64,000 bases of DNA. It comes from Erythrophleum ivorense (lineage: Eukaryota; Streptophyta; Magnoliopsida; Fabales; Fabaceae). Each line of letters begins with the position of its first letter. Within the stretch, counting starts at the first letter, position 1. The stretch spans positions 55,507,088 to 55,571,087 of the forward strand of contig JAIUCV010000003.1 of the NCBI GenBank assembly GCA_026724425.1, given 5' to 3'. The notes beneath the pieces were generated by a model. That model saw only the letters and a list, made by a program, of their open reading frames with translations. It did no database searches and had not been told where the DNA came from. The translations under genes and the position numbers were made by a program. This document shows positions 47,552 through 57,879 of this stretch, piece by piece.

Positions 47552-48395
47552 TTGGCCATGGAAACATGTTCATCGAAATGTCTACAAGAACTCAAGTAAG
47601 AAGTATCATAAACTCGTTTGGATCTAAGTGAGCTTCATGCTTCTCAGGTATGAATTAATGCCTCTATGTCACATATGGAGAAGCTAATAATCGAAATGGT
47701 AGGAAAGTTGACATCGTTGCATTCAAATGTAGTGGAAGACGTGAACAACGTGAACAACAAGACACATGTTGTTGGAGGATGTGTGAATAGCTTCTATCCT
47801 CAATTTGGATCATACAATGGTATGCAGAATGGTAGCTATTAATTTCAGATAAAGTTCACACACATCAAATTCCCAAAATTCAATGGTTCTAAATTCAATT
47901 TGTGGCTCTTCCATTGTAAGCAATTCTTTGAGATCGACAAAACTCGTCTAGATCAACAACTTTGCTTGATCAGCTTACGCTTAAAGGGAAGGGTGTTGCA
48001 ATGGCATTAGAATTATATGAAGAAGAAGAAATTGACAAAGATTGGATGGTTGGAATATCTCAAAGCAAGAGAGCATTTTGAAGACATTTTAAAAGTTGAT
48101 CCTATGGTTGAGCTGAAAAACTTGTGACAAGAAGATTTGGTTAGCCAATATCAAAAGAGGTTTGAGGATTTATTGGTGGAAGTGCAACTTGCGGAGAAGC
48201 ATGCCATCAATTGCTTCCTTGGAGCTCTCAAGCTTAAGATCGAAGCACCAGTATGCATGTTCAAACCAATCTCACTTGCTAACACAATGTATCTAGCATG
48301 TTTGCAAGAGGCTTCTGTTCAAGCCTTCCAAAACCAGAGTTTGGTCACTATGGAGAGAATTCAACCATATCCATCTACTTCTACCACCTTTTAGG
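47552..48395 (+). pseudogene. Ty3 element 2 gag, broken
   Basis: Starts at an ATG 12 bases after the primer-site region. It shows a gag-like order (KFPKFNGSKFN-x-WLFHCKQFFEID, then REHFEDI), with a final open stretch at 48137-48395 (YQKRFEDLLVEV...AINCFLGALK). Several stops and frame changes upstream. No zinc knuckle survives. Confidence 0.7.
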
Positions 48396-48654
48396 CATCC
48401 AGACCTTACAATAGCTTTATTCCATCATCCTACAGAAATCAAACTTCCTATACTTCCATGAAAAAAATAACATACCATTAGAAAAAGATTCCTCAACCTC
48501 TTCAACCTCATCAAAAACTAAAACTATTACCACTAATAAGGCCACACAGCAACTCTCAAAGGAAGAAATGGATGACAGGAGGAGAAAAGGCCTATGCTAT
48601 TGATATCCAGAGACATTTACTTTTAATTATGGATGCAAAAATTCTCAATTATTC

Positions 48655-50590
48655 ATGCTTATGGTGGATGAAGATGAAAGAGATGATTACATGGAGATTG
48701 ATATAGAAGTAATTGAGGTAGAGGAGCCAAAAATTTTGTTGGATGCTATTATTGGATCCATAGTAGATTCCACTATACACTCCACTATGAAGGTGCAAGG
48801 TATGATCAAGAGACAACCTGTGACCATTTTGTTAGATATAGGAAGTAGCCACAACCTTGTGGATCTCAACTTGGTTAAGAGGTTGATGTTGAAAACTGAT
48901 TGTGCATGGGCAACAACAATCCCAATAGCCAATAGTGATCAGTTGATAGTGGACACTAGTTGCTTGCAACTACCATGGAGTATGACTGGAGAATCCTTCC
49001 AAGCTAATTTCCTCATAATGGCCTTGGGAGTATATGATATGATACTTGGCATGCAATGGTTGTCCACCCTTGGTAGAGTTCTATGGGATTTCAAACAGCA
49101 CTTTTTGTGTTTTATGCTGAATGAGAAGCTATATGAAGTCTGTAGAATAGATAAACCAATTTTAGTAATGAAGGATGGCAATATTAAAGGGAAAAACTTG
49201 TATTCTAAGCAAGTTTTTGTCATACAGTTATGTAGTGTTGCTAATGAGGAATCATTGGGAATGGAAAAACAAGACACGGAATTAACAGATGTAGAGAGGA
49301 GTTCTTTGCTCACACTCTTAAAGGAGTTTAAGGATGTGTTTGAAACACCAACTATACTACCTCCATCTAGAGATTTTGATTATACTATTACCTTGAAGGA
49401 GGATCAGCCAATTAGCTTGAGACTATATGGATATGATCCTATCCAAAAGGATGCTATGGAAGGGTTGGTACATGAGATGTTGGAAAACATAATAATTAGA
49501 CCCAGTCAAAGTTTTTTTGCTTTGACAGTGATAATTGTAAAGAAAAAAGACAACACATGGCGATTTTGTGTTGATTATAAGAGGTTGAACACTCAAACTA
49601 TAAAAAATAAGTTCTTTATTCCACTCATTGAGGAGTTGATTGATGAATTACAAGGATCTGAGTATTTTTCTAAATAAGACTTGATAGCTGGCTATCATTA
49701 GATCAGGATGCACCCTGTTGACATTCACAAAATAGCATTTCAAACTCATAAAGGGTTGTATGAATTCTTGGTGATGTCGTTTGGATTGAAAAATACTCCA
49801 GCCACATTCTAAGAGTTAATGAACAGAATTTTTAAGCCATTTTTAAGGAATTTCATCCTTGTCTTCTTTCATGACATTCTAGTCTATAGCAAGTCATGGG
49901 AAGAGCATGTACTACACCTTAGACAGATCTTAGCAATTCTGAGACATGATCAATTATATGCCAAGCACTTTAAATGTACATTTGGAGCTAACAGCATTGA
50001 CTCCTTGGGTCATATAATTTCAGCTAAAGGGGCGAAAGCAAATCAAATAAAGGTGGTGGCTATGGCTACATGGCCTACCCCTATGAATATCAAATCCTTA
50101 AAAGGATTTCTCAACCTTACGGGGTACTATAGATGGTTTGTAAGAAATTATGGTTTTATTAGTAAAACTCTCACAAACTTATTGAAGAAAGGAAGGTTCC
50201 AATGGACCATGGAAGCAGAATAAGCATTTATTGAACTTAAGACAACTATGTCTTTAGCTCCTATTCTGGTCCTACCTAATTTCTCCATTCCTTTTACGAT
50301 GGAGACTGATGCTTCTAACATGGGTTTTGGTGCTATGTTGTCTCAACAAGGGCATCCTATATCTTTCCTTCTGCTTATGAGGAGTTGACAACTCTTATAT
50401 TTGCAATTAAACATTGGTCTCAATATTTGTATGGATGGAAATTTGTTATTATGACTGACCAATTACCACTTAAACATTTGTTAGAGCAAAGAAAAGTGAC
50501 TCCTAAGCAGTACAAGTGGATTAGTAAGCTATATGGGCTGAAGTATGAGATAGTTTATCGTTGAGGAAGAGAGAATATTGTAGCTTATGC
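48655..50590 (+). pseudogene. Ty3 element 2 protease, reverse transcriptase and RNase H, broken
   Basis: A 340-codon frame (48655-49677) holds a protease whose active-site motif reads DIGSSHN instead of DTGSSHN (about 48835), then the start of reverse transcriptase (VIIVKKKDNTWRFCVDYKRLN). A stop at 49675-49677 follows YFSK. The rest is at 49819-50223, where the catalytic motif reads FFHDIL (about 49864-49881), so the first catalytic Asp is His. RNase H-like sequence (METDASNMGFGAMLSQQGHPISF) continues to about 50590 with frame changes. Both enzymes have lost key residues. Confidence 0.8.
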
Positions 50591-50757
50591 ATTGTCATGA
50601 TGCCGTCAAGAGGACGCTAACTCAAACTCTTCTTGCTTTGTTGTAATTTTTATTGTTTCAAGTTTAAATAAAAGCATGATTGATTCTTGTTAGCAAGATG
50701 TTGCATTGCAGCGGCTTATATTAGAATTAGAGTTGGATCAGCACTCTCATCCAAAGT

Positions 50758-50963
50758 TGTAGTTAGATCGGGTATTTATTGTAAATATTAGTTGATAATT
50801 GAGAGGGAATATCGAGTAGAATTATTATGAGATATTATAGGATTGATTCTTTCTATTTTTTCCTCCTTGATTCTTGGAGACGTGATTCTCCTCTCAGCTG
50901 TATATATGTTTCCCTTGTACATACCTATTGTAAAAAGAGCGAAGAAGACGGCTATTTACTACA
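50758..50963 (+). repeat. 5' LTR of the Copia element
   Basis: Starts TGTAGTTAGA, ends TTTACTACA. 206 bp. Preceded by AAAGT and followed at once by the primer site. Confidence 0.92.
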
Positions 50964-51065
50964 TGGTATCAGAGCCTGGCTGCTTCTTCAGATAATTTCG
51001 ACGTCGACAAATCACCATATACAAGTACCTCGATCGAGTTGTACCCTAGTCCTCCGTCGCACACA

Positions 51066-52459
51066 ATGACGAAGAGTGACAGGTCCTCTACGAGTGATCA
51101 GAGCAAGACCAGCGATCCCATTGGGTCGACTGCTAGCCTTGAAGGATCGAGTGTACTCATTATCATAGACAAACTGAATGGCTCGAATTTTTGTGAGTGG
51201 GCTCAAGCAATAAAACTCGTGATCGGCGATAAAGGGAAAATGGGATTTCTCAACGGGTTAACCAAAGTCCCAGAAGAGTCTGGCACCAAAGCATTCCAGC
51301 AATGGCACACAAAGAACTCGCTTATATCCTCATGGTTGATAAATGCCATGACACCAGAGATAAAGAGAAGCTTCATGTTTCTACCTTCTGCCCATGAAAT
51401 ATGAAAGGCTGTTCGAGACTCTTACTCTAATAGGGAGGACTTGGCTCGTCTTTATGAACTAAAGACAAAGATTTGGACCTTAAAGCAAGGAATTCATGAG
51501 GTTACAGCCTACTAGTTGGAGATTTCAGCACTTTGCAAGAACTGGACTTGATGGCAGACATAGAGTGGATTTGTGGACAAAAAGTTGCCAAGTATAAAGA
51601 GCAAGTTGAGAAGGAACGGATGTTTCAATTTCTTGCAGGGTTACATCACTCTCTTGATGATGTTCGAAGCCGTATCTTAAGCCATGTCCCTCTGCCATCC
51701 ACAAGGAAAGTATTTTCTGAAGTTCGTCGAGAAACCTCAAGGCGAAAGGTAATGATGGTTGATGCTGTTCTGACTCCAAGCCTTCCTCAAATAGAATCAG
51801 CTGCTTTTGTAAGTAGAAGCAATGATTCTTACTCAAGAGGCCAGAGGAATAAGGTTACTTGCAAGCACCGCAAGAAATCTGGGCATACTCGTGACGTTTT
51901 CTGGGACTTACATGGAAAACCAGCTAATTGGAAGCCTAAAAAGGGGAAGCCCCGAGGCTATCAAACATCCCAGGAACCTATACAAGAGAAACTAGAAGCA
52001 ACACCCATACCTCAGGTATACAAAGACCAGTTAGGTAGGCTACTTAGAATGCTCAATATGCTACAAAAGACTGAGCAAACCCAAAAAAATCATACTGCCT
52101 CTGTAGCTCATAAAGGAAACTATGCCTTACTGACTACTACAAGTAATTTCAAATGGATTGTTGACTCTGGTGCATCAAATCACATGACCTCGGATTCTAA
52201 GATGTTCAGTACTTACATACCTAGTGCTGGTAATGAGATCATCAATACAGCTAATGGATCTACCGCTTGTATAGCCAGAAAAGGGAGTGTTGTTATTTCA
52301 GAAGTTATGAAATTAGACCATGTGTTGCATGTTCCCTATTTGGCTTATAGTTTGTTATCTATTAGTAAATTGACCAAACAAGCAAATTATTGGGCTCATT
52401 TTTGTTCCACTCACTATTTTTCAGGACCTCTCATCGGGGAAGATGATTGGCAGTACTAA
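51066..52459 (+). pseudogene. Copia gag and protease, broken
   Basis: The first frame (ATG 51039 or 51066 to 51404) has the LNGSNFCEWAQAIKL and KGKMGFLNG segments of Copia gag. After a stop and a frame change the frame 51533-52459 continues (ERMFQFLAGLHHSLDDVRSRIL). The zinc knuckle at about 51870-51930 has lost two Cys (CKHR...GHTRDVFWDLHGKP). The aspartic protease motif WIVDSGASNHMT at about 52153-52190 is intact. Confidence 0.8.
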
Positions 52460-52559
52460 GGAGCATAATGAACTCTACTATCTCGATGAATTAACCATGA
52501 GTAATCTATGGTCTCGAATCGTGCAACCTTGCATCCACATCTGAGAATAAGGATTCTAA

Positions 52560-53480
52560 AGATCTTATGTTATGGCATAGAAGAATGGATCACCCAAATT
52601 TTCAATATTTATGTCGTTTGTTCCCTGAACTTCAATCTAATAAAATTTCTTCCTTTCATTGTACTAATTGAAAGTTTGCCAAACATCAAAGATCAAGCTT
52701 CAAATCTTCTGATTACAAATCTACTCGGCCCTTCTCTATCATTCATAGTGATTTGTGGGGTCCTGCACGTATCCCTAATCGTACACACACTAAATGGTTT
52801 ATTATCTTTATTGACGATTATACTAGTGTGTTGGGTTTACCTACTGCATGATAAAACAAGTGTTCCAATAGTTTTTTCTGAATTTCATACAATGATTAAA
52901 AATTAATTTGATGCCACAATCCAAATCCTTCATACAGATAATGACACAGAATATTTAAATAAGACTTTGAGCACTTCCCTTACAACTCATGGCATAATTC
53001 ATAAGAGTACTTGCCCAAACACTCCACAACAAAATGACATTGTCGAAAGGAAAAACAAACATCTCCTAGAAAGAGCCCATGCATTAATGTTCACTCACAA
53101 TGTTCCTAAATTTTTTTGGGGGGATGCAATTCTCACAGCCACATCTTAATCAACAGAATGCCTAGTTGTATTCTCTCATATTCCTCACCACTTGAAAAAT
53201 TACAAGAGATTCACCCAATTCTTCACCTTGACACTAATCTTCCTCTTAAAATTTTCGGTTGCACCACCTTTGTCCATGTTGACCAAGCTCACAAATTGGA
53301 ACCCAAAGCTGTCAAATGTGTCTTCCTTGGTTATTCCTCCACCCAAAAGGGGTACAAGTGTTATAATCCTATTTCTAAGAGGCTGTATGTTAGCCGAAAT
53401 GTCACTTTTGCTGAAATTGAACCCTTCTACCCAAAACCTTCAATTCAGGGGGAAAGGGGGAGTGAATTTCAGCCTTTAGA
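52560..53480 (+). pseudogene. Copia integrase, broken
   Basis: The pre-integrase zinc region begins LMLWHRRMDHPNFQYL; the last Cys position is a TGA at about 52669-52671. The core starts IHSDLWGPARIPN at about 52740 and shows FIDDYT. Frameshifts near 52850 and 53130 move the reading to other frames, where NTPQQNDIVERKN, then KIFGCTTFVH and VFLGYSSTQKGYKCYNP remain visible. Confidence 0.8.
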
Positions 53481-53979
53481 ATGAGAACAGAGTGAGGGAC
53501 ATAACATTCTAGACCCTTTTCCAGCTCCTGAACAGTTTCAAAACCTCAATTTTGATATCCCACACTCTAAAATCCAGACTCCTAAGCCAGAAACTGAAGT
53601 GAAGAGTCCTCTAAGATGCAATAAAAATGCAGGTACAGCACTGGAAAAAACTCCAATGACTTATTCACGGAGGAAGAAGCGTGATATAGGAAATATTGTG
53701 CCTGAAGCACTGCTGGATTTAGAACTAGTGGGGGTCCCTGATGTTGGTCAAGTGGAGCGTAATGAGAAAGAAAATGAACCAGAAATTAGAGGTGAACCCG
53801 AGGTAGAATTGGCTTAGTTAGATCTTCCAATAGCTCTCAGGAAGCAACCCAGGTCGTGTACACAGCATCCTATTCAGAGATTTGTAAGTTACCATGCTCT
53901 CTCTCCTAAATATCATACCTTTGTAACTAACCTAAATAAGGTAAAGATTCCTAATGACATACAAGAAACACTAAGTATA

Positions 53980-55538
53980 CCAGAGCGGCGAAGTGCTGTA
54001 ATGGAAGAAATGAGAGCACTAGAAAAAAATGGAACATGGGAAATAGTGGAGTTACCGAAAGAGAAGAAGGTTGTGGGTTGCAAATGGGTTTTTACCCTGA
54101 AGTATGATTTTGCTAGTGCCTTGGACAGATTAAAGGCATGACTTATAGCAAGGGGGTTCACTAAAACATATGGCTTGGATTACAAGGAAACATTTGCACC
54201 TGTAGTTAAGCTAAACACTATCAGAATACTGATCTCTATAGCTATCAATTTGGATTGGCCACTACATCAACTAGACATTAAAAATGCATTCTTAAATGGG
54301 GATCTCAAAGAAGAGGTATACATGAGTCTACCACCAGGCTTTGATGCAGGCAGAGGCAATCAAGTATGTAAACTGAAAAAGTCTCTATACAGTTTAAAGC
54401 AGTCACCCCAAGCTTTGTTTGACAGATTTTCAAGGGTCTTGAGAGCAGAAGGATATAAACAAGGACTATAGGACCACACTATATTTGTAAAATGGGAGGA
54501 TGGTAAGAGGTGTATCCTCATAATATGATATAATTGTTACAGGTGATCATGAGGAAGAAGTAAGCAGGATTAAAAGTGCTCTTGGGAATGAATTCGAAGT
54601 AAAGGATCTAGGCAACTTGAAATATTTTCTCGGTATGGAGGGAGCAAGATCAAAGAAAGGGATTTATGTGTCCCAAAGGAAGTATATCCTTGACCTTTTG
54701 ACAGAAACAAGCATGCTAGGGTGTAGACCTGTAGAGACACCCATTATGGTCAAGAAGGAGAAAAAGAAGCCCATAGAGATGAAGGAGAGTGAGGAATCAG
54801 AGGATGAAGCCGAACCAGAAGAAGGTGAGAAAGATAGGGAGAAAGACGAGCCAGTGGATAAAGAAAGCTACCAAAGGTTAGTGGGAAAATTGATCTCTCT
54901 TTCTCACACTCGACCCAATATTGCATTTGCAGTTAGTGTTGTCAGCCAATATATGAGTGATCCTAAGAAGAAAGATATGGAGATTGCATATAGGATCTTA
55001 AGACACCTAAAAGGGGCTTCAGGTAAAGGTTTATTGTTCAAGAAACAAAATCAGCGATTCATTGAGATCTATACTGATGCAGTTTGGGGAGGAACATACA
55101 AGGATAAAGGTCCACTTTTGGTTACTATTCATTTGTATGGGAAAATTTAGTCACTTGGAAAAGTCAGAAACAAAGGTGGTGTCCAAGAGCAGTGCAGAAT
55201 CAGAACTGAGAGCTTTAGCTCAAGGTATAATGGAAGAGTTATGGATAAGGCGGGTCATGGATGAGATACATGTAAGAGTTAATCCTCCTTTGAAACTATA
55301 TTGTGATAATAAGGCAGCAATCAATATGGCACTTAACCCAATCCAACATGAGAGATCCAAGCATGTGGAGATTGACAGACACTTTATAAGGGAAAAGGTA
55401 GAGGAAGGGATTGTATGTCTCATATATCTACCTACAAAGCTTCAAGCTGCTGATGTACTAACCAAGGGACTACACAAGCTAGCATTTGATAATTGCATTA
55501 GCAAGTTGGACATGATTAGCCTCTGTGATCCAACTTGA
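53980..55538 (+). pseudogene. Copia reverse transcriptase and RNase H, broken
   Basis: The reverse transcriptase begins ME-x-MRALEKNGTWE-x-VELP and includes YKETFAPVVKL, LHQLDIKNAFLNG and LKKSLYSLKQSP. There is a TGA at about 54139 and a stop at 54469-54471. At about 54522-54530, where Copia enzymes carry YVDD, a small deletion removes the motif and shifts the frame. The frame 54617-55150 resumes (LGMEGARSKKGI) and contains an unusually long Lys/Glu-rich linker before YQRLVGKLISLSHTRP. RNase H ends in 55062-55538 (KSSAESELRALAQGI, LYCDNKAAI, HVEIDRHFIREKVEEG). Confidence 0.85.
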
Positions 55539-55545
55539 GGGGGAG

Positions 55546-55762
55546 TGTAGTTAGAATGGGTATTTATTGTAAATAACAGCTATAAATATAGTTGATAACT
55601 GAGAGGGAATATCGGGTAGAATTATTCTGAGATATTATAGGATTGATTCTTTCTATTTTTTCCTCCTTGATTCTCGGAGACATGATTCTCCTCTCAGCTG
55701 TGTATATGTTCCCCAGTACATACCTATCGTAAAAAGATCAAAGAAGACGGTTGTTTACTACA
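55546..55762 (+). repeat. 3' LTR of the Copia element
   Basis: Starts TGTAGTTAGA, ends TTTACTACA. 217 bp; the extra bases are an 'acagctataaat' segment near position 30. Followed by AAAGT. Confidence 0.92.
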
Positions 55763-55767
55763 AAAGT

Positions 55768-56850
55768 ACATTTGGCATAATAGGATCTTAAGGAGGAATG
55801 TCAAATTGGTTGTGGGAGAAGATGCTACCCTCCATTTACAGTTATTACAACACTTCCATAATGATCCTATGGAGGGTCACTCATGTATGATAGCTACCAA
55901 TAAGAGGCTTTCAGCAATTTTTGATTGAAGAGGCATGGAGAAGGAAGTCAAGTCTTTTGTGAGGGACTGTTCTACTTGTCAGAGGTTTAAAAATGAGAAT
56001 GTGGCCAGCCTTGATACAACCTTCACCTATTTTAACAACTATATGGTCTAATATAAGTATCGATTTTATCATGGGTTTACCCAAATCCTATAGTAATGTG
56101 GATAGATTATCTAAAGCTGATCATTTCATGGCTTTACAGCACCCTTTCATAGCCATTGACATGGCTCAAGTTTTCTTGGATCATGTGGTGAAATTACTTG
56201 GATTCCCTCTATCCTTTGTAATTGATAGGGATCCAATTTTTTGTGGCAATTTTCAGAGGTCCTCATTTCAGTTTAATAAGGTGAAATTACCATATTCTTC
56301 TGCTTACGATCCCTCAATGGAGGTTTTGTACCATTGCTTGGAGTGTTACTTAAGATGTATGACGGGTGACCATCTTAAGGAATGGGTGAAATGACTTCCA
56401 TTAGCTAAATTTGGTACAATACTTCTTATCATTCGTCCATTGGAATGACTCCATTTCAAGTTGCTTATGGTATTATACCACTTATTCATTTACCTTATTT
56501 GGCTGGTGATTGTAATAATGATGTTGTGGATAGGAGCTTGAGAGATAGGAAGACTACATTACAGCTACTTAAGTGCCATCTACAGAGGGCATAAAACAAG
56601 ATAATGGCATTGGCCAATAGGAAAAGTTCGAGAGGAAATTTAACATGGGTGATATGGTGTACCTTAAGTTACATCCTTTTAGAAGGAATACCCTTAATAA
56701 TTTGGCCTTACAGAAGCTAGCAGTGAGGTACTTTGGACCATTTAAGGTCTTGGAGAGAGTGGCGTAGGTAGCTTATCAATTGGAACTTGGAACTACTAAA
56801 GGAAACAAGGATCCATCCTATTTTTCAACTGTAAGTTCTAGGAATATAAA
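55768..56850 (+). pseudogene. Ty3 element 2 integrase, broken
   Basis: Follows directly after the right-hand copy of AAAGT. It reads as the zinc-binding region (H-x-HNDPMEGHS... RDCSTCQRF) at 55850-55990, the core at 55993-56394 (ISIDFIMGLPKS, VIDRDPIF, SAYDPSMEV where the family has a YHPQTDGQ-type motif), and the end (DMVYLKLHPFR, RYFGPFKVLERV, AYQLEL) to about 56810. No chromodomain is visible, unlike Ty3 element 1. Confidence 0.75.
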
Positions 56851-57840
56851 TAAAACCCATTAATGGGCTTGTACTTAAATCTTAAGTTTTTGCGATAGTT
56901 GGTTCTTTACATGGTAAGTAGCTTATTTCATTAGGTCATCAAATTTTCATATCCTCTCATTGCCTTTGTCTAAGGTTAAGCATAACTTATATACCCACTC
57001 ATGAAAAATTAAATGTTTTAGATGTCACAAGTATGCAAATTTATTGTTTTCTTTTTCTCTCAAGTTTAATTGCAACAACTAGGTAACCCTACATAGAACT
57101 TATGCTCATATTCATCATAACTTGGTTGCCTTACTATAGGTTATATTAACTCCAAAACCAATTGGCAGATATTTTCACTAAGGTCCCTTATAGGTCTTCA
57201 TATTAATAACATTGGAAATAGGCTTAGCGCATAAAACTTCTATGACTTTAGAGAAGTGTTGAAGTTATGTAAATATTAGTTGCCTAATATCTATTTCCTT
57301 ATTTTCTTGTAAGTTTATTAGTTGTTTATACTAATTGGTACCACATGCTACACATTGGCCATTATCCTCCTTTTCTTTTTCTTTGTTATTACAGCTTGGG
57401 AAATCCTTGATATTTGTCTAGGCTAAATCTCCTTCTCAAATAGTTTTAAAGACACTCTCCCACAGCAATCTAGTACATTTAGGATTTAACTCCCAAAGGA
57501 ATTGAAACCAAGCTATTAGTCTAAAGGCCGTTATTCTTTGCAAATAATAGATAAACATAAAGGGTAACTCACATGTTCTCATCAAACATTCCTCTCTCAC
57601 CATTTCCACCGTAACTTTTATGATTATAGCCACAAATAATAACTATTAATGGACTTGCAAAAAAAAACTCAAGCTTCTGGAGTAGTTAGTCCTTCACATG
57701 GTTCAAAGCAAATTTCACCATGCTGTAAAAAATCTTCATATTCTCCCATTGCCATCATCTCTGATTGAGTACAACCTATGCCCACTCAAGAAAAATATAT
57801 ATTAAGCATTTCATGTGTCATAAATCTTGGAAATCCTTGT
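56831..57840 (+). repeat. Two plus-strand copies of a repeat also found inverted at 46.1-47.3 kb
   Basis: Copy 1 is about 56831-57080, copy 2 about 57640-57840. They share the order 'aatgggcttgtacttaaa', 'tagttggttctttacatggt', 'ctcccattgcc', then 'acccactcatgaaaaatta'. The minus strand at 46400-46140 (well matched) and 47260-47130 (partial) carries the same order. The 'cttaagcttttaggtagttgg...acatggta' phrase resembles plant LTR/primer-site junctions. The ~560 bp between the copies show nothing recognisable. Confidence 0.6.
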
Positions 57841-57879
57841 AATTATTGTGATTATTAATTGACACTCAGAGTTAGGCAC

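Larger units (their letters stand above)
50758..55762 (+). mobile_element. Copia retrotransposon nested in Ty3 element 2
   Basis: A 5,005-bp element with LTRs 50758-50963 and 55546-55762, a perfect Met-tRNA type primer site TGGTATCAGAGC at 50964-50975, and a polypurine tract 'gagggggag' just before the 3' LTR. It is flanked by the 5-bp duplications AAAGT (50753-50757 and 55763-55767). Domain order gag, protease, integrase, reverse transcriptase, RNase H is that of Copia. The LTRs differ by about 16 substitutions and an 11-12-bp indel by eye, so it is younger than Ty3 element 1. Frame breaks make it inactive. Confidence 0.92.
47280..56850 (+). mobile_element. Ty3 retrotransposon 2, split by a nested Copia element
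   Basis: A likely 5' LTR ends at about 47528 (TATA-like 'atataaatagg' near 47441), followed by the primer site TGGTATCAGA at 47531. Gag, protease, reverse transcriptase and RNase H lie at 47552-50750. The Copia element fills 50758-55762. Integrase resumes at about 55768 and ends near 56830. No 3' LTR was found, so the 3' end is truncated or unrecognised and the left limit of the 5' LTR is an estimate. Confidence 0.8.
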
